DNA from: Sporomusaceae bacterium
Lineage (GTDB): Bacteria > Bacillota_C > Negativicutes > Sporomusales_B > UBA7701
Assembly (NCBI GenBank): GCA_022839045.1
Contig: JALHDI010000042.1
Span: 1 to 23,601 of the forward strand
DNA: 23,601 bases
Direction of reading: 5' to 3'
Both the position numbers and the translations under genes were made by a program. Below are positions 14,983 to 23,601 of the stretch, piece after piece. The notes beneath the pieces were generated by a model that worked only from the letters and a program-made list of their open reading frames with translations, was not told where the DNA came from and did no database searches. The first letter of the stretch is position 1; the number at the start of each line of letters is the position of its first letter.

Positions 14983-17900
14983 CTAAAAGCTCCACCTGAC
15001 CCCGGCGTTGACCTGCCAGGGCGTCTTGGCCTTGTCGCCCGTCGTGCGGGTGACCTCCAGGTAGCCGTCGGTCCGCCGGCCCAGCTTGCCGGTAAGTCCC
15101 AGGGCGAACTCCAGCCAGTTCTCCTTGAGATCCTGGCGCATATCGACCGGCGCCAGGCCGCCGCTGGCCGCCGTTATCCCGGCCTTGGCGCTGAACTCGC
15201 GGGCCAGCGACACCTTGCCGTAATAATGGATGTCGCCGACGCTCCGGCCCACCGCCAGGCCGAGGCGGCCCACGCAGGAGTTGACGGCGTCGTTATGGAT
15301 GCCGGTGCCGTCGCTGGTCGTGTAACTCATGCCGTTCAGCCGGCTGACTGTCAGCTCGGCCTGCGGCTCCAGGTACCAGCCACCCTTGAGCTGCCTCCGG
15401 TAGCCGTACTCGGCCGACAGGCTTGTCCCCCAGCTTTCGTAGCTGCCGTCCACCTTGGTATTGGCGGCGTCGTTCAGGTAGCTGGTGTAGTTGTTCCTGA
15501 ACTTGCCCACCTTGGCGATAACATCGGCGTAGTGGCCCTTCTTCCCCAACCAGCTGGCGTAACCTCCCGCCGTGAAGCTGCTGGCCTCGCCGCTGCCCCG
15601 GCTGAAGGTGCTGCTGCCTTCCAGGTAGCCGACGGCGTAACCGGTATAGATATTGCCGTCTCTCCTTGTTGTCCTGCGGTCCCAGCCGCCCTGGAGGGCG
15701 GTATATTGCTGCTTGACCGCGCGCCCGTCGACGCCGGCGATGTCCTGCGCTCCCCGGTAAGTCCTCAGCCACATCCCGGCCTCGCCGGTGGCGTTACGCA
15801 GCTCGCCCATCCGTTTGGTCAGGTTGTTGTTCTCCGTTCGCCAGGTAAACAGGCTGCCGGCGGCGACGTCGCCCGCCGTGCGGACCGTCTCGCTTTCGCC
15901 GCCGACGGTGAGGGCGGTGACCGCCCAGGTGGTGGTGGCGCCCGCGGTGGTCGCGGTCAGCGTCGGTGTATAGGTATAAGCGCCGTGCTCGCTGGCCGAG
16001 CCGGTGGCGTTCTGGCCGGTGGCGTAGACCGGGTCGTAGGCGACGGTGAGGGTGTTCTGGGAGTTGCCGCCGCTGACGGTGATGGTGTCGGCCTGGCCGG
16101 CGGCGAGGTCGGTGTTGATGACGAAGTTGGCGTTACCCGACAAGCTGCTTATCGTTAGGCTGCGGCCGGTATTTGTGCCGTGGGCCAGGCGTACGGTGCC
16201 GCCCGTTGCCGCGAGGGTGGGAATTGTGTAGCTGCCGTTGCCGATGAGGGCGACGGTGCCGCCGTTTACCGTAGTGGTGCCGCCGATGACAGCGCCGGCC
16301 GCGATGTTCATCAGGCCGCCGCCCGACACCGTCGTGCCCGACGCCGTACCGCCGCTGTACACGTACTGCAGGCCGCCGGAATTTACGGTCGTATCGATGG
16401 CCGCGCCGCTGGCAAGCACATTCTGGGTGCCGCCGCTGTTCACGGTGGTGACCGAGGCCGTTGCTCCGCCGGACACGTTCTGCACACAGGCAAAGATGGT
16501 GGTGTCGGTGGCCGTGCCGCCGGCGTGGATGTTCTGGGTACCGTCGCCGGTTATCGAGGTGTTGGCGGCGATACCGTAGACGTTCTGCTCTCCGCCGGCG
16601 ATTGTCGTCGCTGCGGCGCTGCCGCCGCTTGACACATTCTGGATGCCGCCGCTCGACACAGTGGTACCGGTGGCCGAGCCGCCGGACGCCACTGTCTGGG
16701 TGCCGCCGACGTTGACAGTGGTGCCGCTGGCGCTGCCGGTCACCCACTGCGACCCGCCGCTGTTTACGATAGTATTGGTTGCGTTGCCGTTCACAACCTG
16801 TTCGCCGGCGTTTATGGTGGTGCTGGTAACACGGCCGTTTACAATCTGCAATCCGTTGTTTACGGTGATGTTGCTTGCACTGCCCCGGCGTCCACGCTCT
16901 GCCATCCGCCGCTGTTTATGGTGGTATTGGTTGCACTGCCGCCGGCGTTAACTTCCTGATAGCCGCCGCCGTTCACGGTGGTGCTGGTGGCGCTGCCGCC
17001 GCTGGCTACCACCTGCACGCCGACGTAGGTTATGGTCGTGTTGGTGGCGCTGCCGTACACACTCTGCGTTCCGTTGATCACGGTGGTACTGGTGGCGAGG
17101 CCGCCGTTGGCCACATTTTGCGTTCCGCCGCTAATTACCGTGCCGGTGGCGGCGGCGCCGCCGGCCACATTCTGCGTCCCGCCGTCTATTTCCGTAGCGG
17201 TGGCCCGGCCGCCGCTAAGCACATTTTGCACTCCGCTGCTGTTTACGGTGGTGCTGGTCGCGCTGCCGTACACATTCTGCGCTCCGCCGCTAATGGTGGT
17301 ATCGGCGGCACTGCCGTACACATTCTGCGCTCCGCCGCTTATAGTGGTACCGGTGGCGTTGCCGTACACATTCTGCGCTCCGCCGCTTATAGTGGTATAG
17401 GTGGCGTTGCCGCCGCCGGATACATTCTGCGTCCCGCCGCTTATAGTGGTACCGATGGCGCCGCCGCCGCTGTAAACATTCTGCGCCCCGCCGCTGATGG
17501 TGGTATCGACGGCGTTGCCGCCACTGAACACAACTTGCGTTCCGCTGTTTACGGTGGCGCTGATTGCATTGCCACCGCCGTCTAGAACCTGTGTCCCGCC
17601 GCTGTTTATGGTGGTGCCGGTCGTATTGCCGCCGCCAGATACGTACTGCACCCCGCTGCTCTCTACGGTAGTGCTGGTGGCGACGCCGTCCACATACTGA
17701 TATCCGCCGCTTATGGTGGTATCGATGGCGCTACCGCCGCCGGACACATACTGATGTCCGCCGCTATATATGACGGTGCCGGTTGCGCTGCCATACACAC
17801 TCTGCGCCCCGCTGCTGTTTATGGTGGTGCCGGTTGCACCGCCGCCTCTGGACACATTCTGCGTCCCGCCACTGTTTATCGTGGTGCTGGTCACATTGCC

Positions 17901-19931
17901 GCCGCTAAGCACATCTTGAGCGCCGCCATTGTTTACGGTGGTGCTGGTGGCATTGCCGCCGCTAAGCACATTTTGAGCGCCGCCATCGTTTACGGTAGTG
18001 CCGGTTGCGCCGCCGCTCTCCACATTTTGCGTCCCGCCACTGTTTATCGTGGTGCTGGTCACATTGCCGCCGCTAAGCACATTTTGAGCACCGCCCTCGT
18101 TTACGGTGGTGCTGGTGGCACCGCCGTAAACATTCTGCGCTCCGCCGCTTATGGTAGTGCTGGTCGCATTGCCGCCGCTGGAAACATTCTGCGCCCCGCC
18201 ACTGTTTATAGTAGTGCTGGTCGCATTGCCGCCGCTAAGCACATTTTGAGCACCGCCCTCGCTTACGGTGGTGCTGGTCGCATTGCCGCCGACGTAAACA
18301 TTCTGCGCTCCGACGCTTATAGTAGTGCCGGTCGCACCGCCGCCACTCAGCACATTCTGCGTCCCGCCGCTGATGGTGGTATCGGCGGCACTGCCGTTCA
18401 CGTTCTGCAGTCCGCCGCTGTTTATGGTGGTGCTGGTGGCGTTGCCGCCGCTTGACACGTTCTGGATGCTGCCGCTATTGATGGTAGTGCCGGTGGCCAC
18501 GCCGCCGGAGAATACATTCTGGGCGCCTCCCGAATTAACGACGGTGTCGGAAGCCGCACCGTCGACATACTGGGTTCCGCCGTTAATTGTGGTGCCTGTG
18601 GCAATGCTGCCGCTGTCCACCAGCTGCCTGCCGCCGCTTAAGGTGGTTCCGAAGGCACTGCCGCCGTTCAGCTCTTGTATTCCGCCGCTGTTGACGGTGG
18701 TACTGGTTGCACTGCCCCACACATCCTGTATTCCGCCGCTGTTGACGGTGGTACCGGCGGCGCTGCCGTATACACCCTGATATCCGTCACTGGTGACGGT
18801 GGTGTTGGTAGCGCTGCCGTATACACCCTGATATCCGCCCGAGTTTACGATAGTATTGGTTGCACTGCCGAAGAAGTCCACTTCCTGATATCCGCCGCTG
18901 TTTATGGTGGTGCCGCTGGCGCTGCCGGTCACATACTGCGATCCGTCGCTGTTTATCGTGGTGCTGGTGGCGCTGCCGCCGCTCGACACATGCTGCACCC
19001 CGCCGTTCGACACGGTGGTGCTGGTGGCGCTGCCGCCCGCCGACACATTCTGCGTTCCGCCGCTGATGGTGGTGCTGGTGGCGCTGCCGCCGCCCAACAC
19101 ATTCTGCGTTCCGCCGCTGATGGTGGTGACGGTGGCGCTGCCGCCGCCGGATACATTCTGCGTTCCGCCGCTGATGGTGGTGACGGTGGCGCTGCCGCCG
19201 CCGGATACATTCTGCGTCCCGCCGCTCGCTATAGTGGTACTGGTGGCGCTGCCGCCGCTGGACACATTCTGCGTTCCGCCGCTCGACACGGTGGTGGTGG
19301 CGGCGCTGCCGTTCACAGTCTGATATCCGCCGCTGTTTATGGTGATGCTGGTGGCGTTGCCGCCGGCGTACACCGTCTGATATCCGCTGCTGTTTATGAT
19401 GGTGCCGGTGGCGCTGCCGCCGCCGAACAAAAGCTGTCCGCCGTTGTTTACGGTAGTGCTTGTCGCGCGGCCGCCGCTATGCACAGCTTGTTCTCCGCCG
19501 CTGTTTATGGTGGTGCTGGTGGCGCTGCCATGCACCTGATGATATCCGCCGCTGTTTACGGTGGTGGTGGTGGCGCTGCCGCCGCTCCACACATTCTGCG
19601 TTCCGCCGTTGTTTATCGTGGTGCTGGTGGCGCTGCCGTACACATCCTGATTGCCGTCCACCGTCTCCCCGGAAACGCTGCTTCCGGACGACACCGGCGT
19701 CGTATAGGCGTACGCCGTGGTGAACAGCAGGCTGTCGAGAATCTGGCCGCCGCGGCGCAGCCCCGAGGCCCAGGCCTCGTCCAGCGTCTCTCGCCGCGCC
19801 AGCGGCGCCTCCGCCAGGGCGGCGGCGATGGGCGGCGCCAGTGGCGCCATGCTGTTGAACCCGTTCACCGTCGCCATCAGTATCGACAGCGTCTGCTTTT
19901 TGCTGAGCCCAGTGCTCTTTCTTTTTCTCAC
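14983..19931 (-). CDS. AIDA-I-like repeat autotransporter (one-base frameshift)
   Basis: Surface adhesin of the type Va class. Allowing one missing base near 16883-16886, it is 1649 codons long. The start is GTG 19931, which overlaps the glycosyltransferase stop as GTGA, with AAGGAG eight bases upstream. Order: a basic N-terminus (VRKRKSTGLSKKQ) with a hydrophobic stretch; a second hydrophobic segment near residues 65-80; about 62 strand-loop-strand repeats (98-1210) rich in Ser, Thr, Gly and Asn; a pertactin-like linker; and a beta-barrel in the last 263 residues or so (14986-15774), ending GVRWSF with the terminal Phe that signals outer-membrane insertion. The barrel implies an outer membrane. 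Ser/Thr-rich AIDA repeats are O-heptosylated by enzymes of the type encoded next door. As sequenced, the frameshift separates most repeats from the barrel. Confidence 0.9.
16883..16886 (-). other. Frameshift in a G run between repeats 51 and 52
   Basis: On the minus strand the codons run GTG GAC GCC GGG GCA, giving VDAGA and a stop 21 bases on. Adding one G restores VDAGGSASNITVNNG, the repeat pattern, and the frame stays open to the barrel. The lesion is therefore one lost G in a run expected to be five. It could be a sequencing error, a real inactivating mutation, or a phase-variable tract. Confidence 0.85.
19117..19224 (-). repeat. Near-identical 54-bp tandem duplication within the repeats
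   Basis: Units 19117-19170 and 19171-19224 differ at one base in 54 and both encode SGGGSATVTTISGGTQNV. Such high identity at the DNA level marks a recent duplication by slippage or unequal crossing-over. Confidence 0.85.
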
Positions 19932-20434
19932 TCGTACCGCTCCTTTCGCTGCGGGGCCAGCCCGTGGTCGGCTATCAGTCGGTCGATCGCCCGGTTGACG
20001 TTTTCCGCCGTGATGAACCGGCTGCACTCGTACTGGCGGTCGGTGTGCTTGTGGCGCGGGCACCACTCGAAGTCGTCGTGGGCGAACTCGATCGCCCCGT
20101 CGTTCCAGCAGCCGTTGCACACATGGTAGTTGATCACCCGGTAGGGGGTGGAGAATTCGTTTAAGGGCAGCGTAAAGCCGCTGATGAGCACGATTGGCTT
20201 GCCCGCCGCCCACGCCAGCCACGACAGGCCGCTCGACAGACCGACGAAGAAGTCGGCGTGGAAGAGGAGATCGACCCTCTCCTGTAGCGGCCGGTCGCCG
20301 GTAAAATCCTCCGCCCCGTAGGGGATGGTGTTCCAGCGGCTGCCCGCCCCGTGGCAGACCTCCCGGTCGATGCACAGCACCCGGTAGCCTTTGTCTTTCA
20401 GGTGCTTGATGGTGTTCAGCCAGCCGGTCGGGGT
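19928..20434 (-). pseudogene. Autotransporter O-heptosyltransferase (TibC/BAHT-like), C-terminal part only
   Basis: An open frame of 168 codons from just after an in-frame TGA (20437-20435). It begins TPTGWLNTIKHLKDKGYRVL. It contains PYGAEDFTGDRPLQERV, the GT-B sugar-nucleotide region FFVGLSSGLSWLAWAAG, PIVLISGFTLPLNEF and PYRVINYHVCNGCWND. Four cysteines (CNGC, WCPRH, YECSRF) match the iron-binding cysteine motif of TibC-type enzymes. Full-length members have about 400 residues, so more than half, including the N-terminal domain, is absent. A GTG at 20380 could start a 150-residue product, but that would lack part of the fold. In the family this enzyme adds heptose to the Ser/Thr-rich repeats of the adjacent autotransporter; gene order and the GTGA overlap fit that role. 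Confidence 0.85.
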
Positions 20435-20501
20435 TCACCCATCCCCCGGTCAGTGCCCGATCGACGTGCTGTAGCTCCTTCTGTGACACGCGGAGTGACA
20501 T
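20435..20501 (-). pseudogene. Start of a third right-hand gene, cut at the breakpoint
   Basis: ATG at 20501 follows GGGGAGG and reads MSLRVSQKELQHVDRALTGG for about 22 codons, then runs into the glycosyltransferase DNA in the wrong reading frame. It looks like the 5' end of a gene belonging to the right-hand segment. No family can be assigned from so few residues. The 65 bases up to the previous gene show nothing else. Confidence 0.35.
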
Positions 20502-20566
20502 CGAGAGAAGCCTCCCCATCCACTTCCAGTATAGGCGCCTCAGACTACGGCAGGGTTACTTCAGCG

Positions 20567-21472
20567 TTACGGAGCGATTACGGGAGATCTCCGCTCAATA
20601 ACCGTGCTCAGAAGCCCTAGCTCCCAGAGACGCTGCACCGTCTCCGGCGTGAGTGTATCGCCGACCTCACACAATAGCCCATAGGTCTGGGGATCGAAGG
20701 CAGCATTGCGCGCAGTGTAGTCACCTGGCGGAGGTGCCGCCAGACTGTAGCGCGGGCGCGGTTCGGAGTCAATGTTCAGAAACAGGTCGGGGCGTTGGTA
20801 GAGCCCAAGCGCCAGACCGAACAATCCCGCGTCTCCTTGCGACGAAGGAGCCGGCAGAAGGGGCAGCATCTCCCCAACCGTGAGTGGACGGTCAGCAGCC
20901 GCGACCATCGCGTAGGCGAGGCCCTCTAACTGGCGGTCAGACGGCACTACGGCGATACTCCGGAGGAACCAGCGACCATCGACGGCAACGAACCTCCCAT
21001 CCTGCCGCAAGACGGAGAGCAACGCGGTCAGGATCGGCTCACCCAGCGACCATAGAACATAGTCCACGCGGGCTTCCACACTGTCGTGATCGGGCAGGGT
21101 CCGTATGAGGTCCTCGACCGACTGCCGCCACTCAACCACCACGACGACGGCTCTTCCCCGCACCTGCATCACCTCACCGGCGCAGGGAGTAAACGCCCTC
21201 TGGCCATCACGAACGGCCGGAAGCGAGAACAGAGCACGATCCCCAGCATGCCAGGCATCCGTAGGATCCCACAGCCGGACCCGGTCCCGGTCAGAGACAG
21301 GATGCACGATCGCCGCGCCGCGCGCCGGTCCCAACTCGAGGCGATCCTGAATGAGACGCCGGGCCACTGTAGTCAGATCCTCGGCAGCGCGTGTAGCCAT
21401 CATGCGCCCTACGATGTGGCTCAGATCGCGCTCGCATACCAGGAACGTTGCTGGATCCAGATGACTATCCAC
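20567..21472 (-). CDS. Unknown 301-residue protein linked to the methylase-like gene
   Basis: I do not recognise the family. The start is GTG 21472, preceded by GGAGAG and overlapping the end of the methylase-like gene by eight bases; longer readings would lie antiparallel to nothing but run inside that gene in another frame. Residues 60-115 look like a small beta-rich domain (RLWDPTDAWHAGDRALFS, GEVMQVRGRAVVVVV). Two later segments (about 140-172 and 185-245) each have a helical stretch ending in a wing-like turn (GRFVAVDGRWFL and RPRYSLAA), which could be tandem winged helices of the HARE type. No membrane segment. Tight coupling to the methylase-like gene suggests a joint role, perhaps DNA recognition. 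The function is not known. Confidence 0.7.
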   Translation of the reverse strand: MDSHLDPATFLVCERDLSHIVGRMMATRAAEDLTTVARRLIQDRLELGPARGAAIVHPVSDRDRVRLWDPTDAWHAGDRALFSLPAVRDGQRAFTPCAGEVMQVRGRAVVVVVEWRQSVEDLIRTLPDHDSVEARVDYVLWSLGEPILTALLSVLRQDGRFVAVDGRWFLRSIAVVPSDRQLEGLAYAMVAAADRPLTVGEMLPLLPAPSSQGDAGLFGLALGLYQRPDLFLNIDSEPRPRYSLAAPPPGDYTARNAAFDPQTYGLLCEVGDTLTPETVQRLWELGLLSTVIERRSPVIAP

Positions 21473-23601
21473 GTTCGCTCTCCAGACTTCGGTTGGCTGG
21501 CGTGACCACAAGAGCCACACGCCCGCCAGGCCTGCGCACGAGCTCTCGTGCCCGTGCGGCGAATGGATCCCCGTCAGCACCCGGTGGGGCAGAAGGAGGA
21601 CTTCCGATGATCACGTCGAAGCCAGGCTGCACTGTATCCCCATCAGCAGGTACCAGGAACACCTCGGGAAAAGCCACATCCCAGTGGAGCAGCCCGAGCG
21701 ACTGGCCAATCTCGTGCGCGCGGCCGATGGCAGCCATCTCATGTGGCGCCAGCACCTGGGTACCCTGCAATGCTGGGATTACGCTGGTCCCGAGGCGCCG
21801 CAACACATCTCGAGCGCCAGAGTTACCCAGTTCCTCGCTCATCCAGAGGTCCAGCAGAGCCTCGTAGGGATGGACATCTGACCGTGCGTTGTCTACATCC
21901 GAGGGCCCTGAGGAGGCTAGCAGCCCCGAGACCAGGGTCGGCGCTATCGCCTCATCACGGACAGCCGCAAGACGTACTCCTAAGAGAGCATCGCCGAGCC
22001 GGATATGGTGCGCTACGTCGACAAACGGGGCCCCCACTGCAAACGCGCGCATCGCGATGTTCGCCCGACTCAGTGCTACAGCAGTCTGGTTCAAGTCAAC
22101 GCCATAGACCGACCGCTCTATCACCAACCTCGAGAGAATCACGTCATCGGGCAAGCGGTCGAGCTCAACAGATACACCCTGTGCAGAAGCGTTCTGGACG
22201 ATCGCCGCGCGTTGCTCTACGATGAGCTGCGCCACCGGATCCCACGCCCACGGCACCCACGGATGGGTACGGTGGTAAGCGGCGAGCGCTTCCACTATGC
22301 CATCGACGAGCGTGTCGACGGCGGCAACCAGAAAGGTGCCGGTTCCCATCGCCGGATCGAGGACCTTGATCCCCAGAAGAGCGTCGAGTGCCGCCTGCTC
22401 GGCTGCCGCCAGAGCTGCGGTTTCACCAGGGGCTCCGGTCATCTGGCGGCGCAGAGAGGCAATCCTGTCCATCGCCGCGCCAAATCGCCCCGCTCGGTCA
22501 ACCAACACGAACTTGACCGCCGCTTCGGTAACCGACACGCCCACAAAGTCCGGGACGGAGATGCTGCTCGGTGCCTGCGGAGTACCCCGGTTACTGACAA
22601 GCGCTGCCTGTCCAGCAGTGGGCTCAACGACCCAGAGCAGGCTCTCGGCGAGCCCTTCTGCTACCGCACAAAGGTGACGCACGTTGAGGATGCCGTAGTC
22701 GACAGGCCGGCTTTCGAACTCCTCCAAGGCGGCTAGCATACGAGCCACCACGCGGTCACTCAATCGATGCCGTTCCAAGAAGCTAACCACAGGGTCAACC
22801 GAGCTGAACGGGCCGCCGGTTGCTCCGGCAAGATCGTACTGCGGATGACCATGGTCGAGGAGGCGGAAGAACGTCATCAATGCATCGTATTGTGGCGTCA
22901 CGTAGGCGGAGTTGCTGGGGAGGGGACCCTCCCGGACGGCGTCACACATCCGCCGCATCGCGCTGGTCAAGCTCTGGCCACGGTACTCGGGATTGCACAT
23001 CGGAAGCAGATCGTGATGCTCGGCGAAAAGCACCAACAACAACCTCGCAACCAGACCGAGGCTGGCACGCACGATCTCCCCCAGCGTCTCGTCGGTCTCT
23101 GACGGCCGCCCTTGCCTTGAGGCCCGATAGCGCACAAAGCCGCCCGCAACCTCAGGTATCACCGACTCCAGGAGCCGCCGTCGCAGTGTTTGCACCACTT
23201 CTCGCGCGTAGGCAGCGGAATCCCGTTTGACCTCATCCAGGATCGATCGTCCATAGGCGTCCCGAGTCGATGCGCGAGGTCCGAAGGCAGCCAACCAGCT
23301 CCGGAACTGGGTCCGCTGCCCTTCCGTGGACCCCTGGGCATACGACGGCCTGACGATCCCCAAGAGGTCAACGCTGTGAAAAGTGGTCAGGGTGCTCGCA
23401 AGGTCAGGATCGCCCCAGGCCGAGCTGTATAGCCTCCACTCACAGCCGTTGGTCAGAATGCCCCACGCGACCCGGTCAGACAGGAGATGCCCAGCCAGGC
23501 GCAGTGCCGCGCTTGCCGGGCCATCGGGCGCGACCTGACGGTCGAGTGGGACGCCCCACCCCTCTGCAAGCAGAATGGCGGGTGCGCTCTTCTCGATAGG
23601 G
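21465..23601 (-). CDS. Type IIG/Eco57I-like methylase-type protein, degenerate catalytic motif (5' end outside window)
   Basis: Open from the window edge for 711 codons to TAG at 21465. The N-terminal part reads like type IIG enzymes (AWGILTNGCEWRLY). The SAM-binding motif I is intact, LDPAMGTGTFL (22331-22363), as is VYGVDLNQTAVALSRANI. Then HWDVAFPEVF leads to GFDVIIGSPPS, where active adenine-N6 methylases have NPPY or NPPF. Both the catalytic Asn and the aromatic residue are Ser here. About 20 residues later comes ARELVRRPGGRVALVV, which in full enzymes lies much further on, and the protein ends soon after with no target-recognition domain. It may bind SAM or DNA without methylating. A decayed restriction-modification gene is the alternative. 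Upstream sequence beyond the window would show whether a nuclease domain exists. Confidence 0.8.
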   Translation of the reverse strand, partial: PIEKSAPAILLAEGWGVPLDRQVAPDGPASAALRLAGHLLSDRVAWGILTNGCEWRLYSSAWGDPDLASTLTTFHSVDLLGIVRPSYAQGSTEGQRTQFRSWLAAFGPRASTRDAYGRSILDEVKRDSAAYAREVVQTLRRRLLESVIPEVAGGFVRYRASRQGRPSETDETLGEIVRASLGLVARLLLVLFAEHHDLLPMCNPEYRGQSLTSAMRRMCDAVREGPLPSNSAYVTPQYDALMTFFRLLDHGHPQYDLAGATGGPFSSVDPVVSFLERHRLSDRVVARMLAALEEFESRPVDYGILNVRHLCAVAEGLAESLLWVVEPTAGQAALVSNRGTPQAPSSISVPDFVGVSVTEAAVKFVLVDRAGRFGAAMDRIASLRRQMTGAPGETAALAAAEQAALDALLGIKVLDPAMGTGTFLVAAVDTLVDGIVEALAAYHRTHPWVPWAWDPVAQLIVEQRAAIVQNASAQGVSVELDRLPDDVILSRLVIERSVYGVDLNQTAVALSRANIAMRAFAVGAPFVDVAHHIRLGDALLGVRLAAVRDEAIAPTLVSGLLASSGPSDVDNARSDVHPYEALLDLWMSEELGNSGARDVLRRLGTSVIPALQGTQVLAPHEMAAIGRAHEIGQSLGLLHWDVAFPEVFLVPADGDTVQPGFDVIIGSPPSAPPGADGDPFAARARELVRRPGGRVALVVTPANRSLESERG

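Larger units (their letters stand above)
16303..19640 (-). repeat. About 62 tandem AIDA-type repeats, 16-19 residues each
   Basis: By hand count about 62 units with the consensus SGGSATSTTINSGGTQNV, averaging 18 residues (54 bases). Variation sits at the first residue (often Y, L, S or D) and in a deletion of one to three residues that shortens units to YGSATSTTINSGG. Several neighbours are nearly identical, pointing to recent expansion. The plus strand reads as long Ala/Gly-rich open frames, which are artefacts of this repeat. Confidence 0.93.

Noticed and set aside
16303..19640. CRISPR-like array
   Set aside because: The repeats are contiguous, coding and of variable length, with no unique spacers between constant repeats.
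16875..20129. Ala/Gly-rich plus-strand open frames through the repeat region
   Set aside because: They are the reverse reading of the AIDA repeats and repeat with the same 54-base period; the minus strand gives the recognisable passenger and barrel.
20428..20445. Insertion sequence end or attachment site at the breakpoint
   Set aside because: No terminal inverted repeat, target duplication, tRNA fragment or transposase can be seen at the join.
20381..20519. N-terminal extension of the autotransporter frame back to 20519
   Set aside because: That stretch is an out-of-frame reading of the glycosyltransferase remnant; the GTG at 19931 has a proper ribosome binding site and overlaps the glycosyltransferase stop.

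Overview
The window looks like the chromosome of an anaerobic, amino-acid-fermenting, high-GC diderm Firmicute (Negativicutes, Sporomusaceae-like). This is an inference from four things: GGAGG-type ribosome binding sites, oxygen-sensitive enzymes (indolepyruvate:ferredoxin oxidoreductase and a 4-hydroxybutyryl-CoA dehydratase-type protein), clostridial-style catabolic operons, and a complete outer-membrane autotransporter. No ribosomal marker is present to fix the taxonomy. Every gene I support lies on the minus strand.

Region A (1-6174), read right to left, holds an IclR regulator, iorA, iorB, an AbfD-like dehydratase and an acyl-CoA dehydrogenase cut by the window edge. iorA to the dehydrogenase is tightly packed. 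Between iclR and iorA lie three perfect copies of the palindrome GTTCAT-N4-ATGAAC, the best candidates for the IclR operator. The enzymes suggest a route from a 2-oxo acid to an acyl-CoA (IorAB), then a radical dehydration, then an acyl-CoA dehydrogenase step.

Region B (6314-14853) is one apparent eight-gene operon: amino-acid ABC importer (binding lipoprotein, permease, ATPase), a threonine-synthase-like PLP enzyme, an N-acyl-D-amino-acid deacylase-family amidohydrolase, an XRE-cupin regulator, an M20/YgeY-like metallohydrolase and a second fold-II PLP enzyme. It ends in a strong intrinsic terminator. It begins with an unusual leader: a good sigma-70 promoter, two modular hairpins, an internal terminator, and a second possible promoter behind it. 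The operon looks like uptake and breakdown of an acylated or otherwise modified amino acid, substrate unknown.

Region C (14983-20434) encodes a giant AIDA-I-like autotransporter with about 62 short repeats and a C-terminal barrel ending in Phe. A one-base frameshift in a G run interrupts it. It overlaps the stop codon of a TibC-like autotransporter heptosyltransferase, of which only the C-terminal 168 residues remain.

Region D (about 20435-23601) begins at an abrupt breakpoint inside that glycosyltransferase. It carries genes of a different character: a protein built like a type IIG (Eco57I-like) restriction-modification methylase but with a degenerate and shortened catalytic segment, an unknown 301-residue protein with possible winged-helix segments, and the first codons of a third frame cut off at the breakpoint. 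This is either a recently inserted defence-type island or an assembly chimera; the sequence alone cannot decide.
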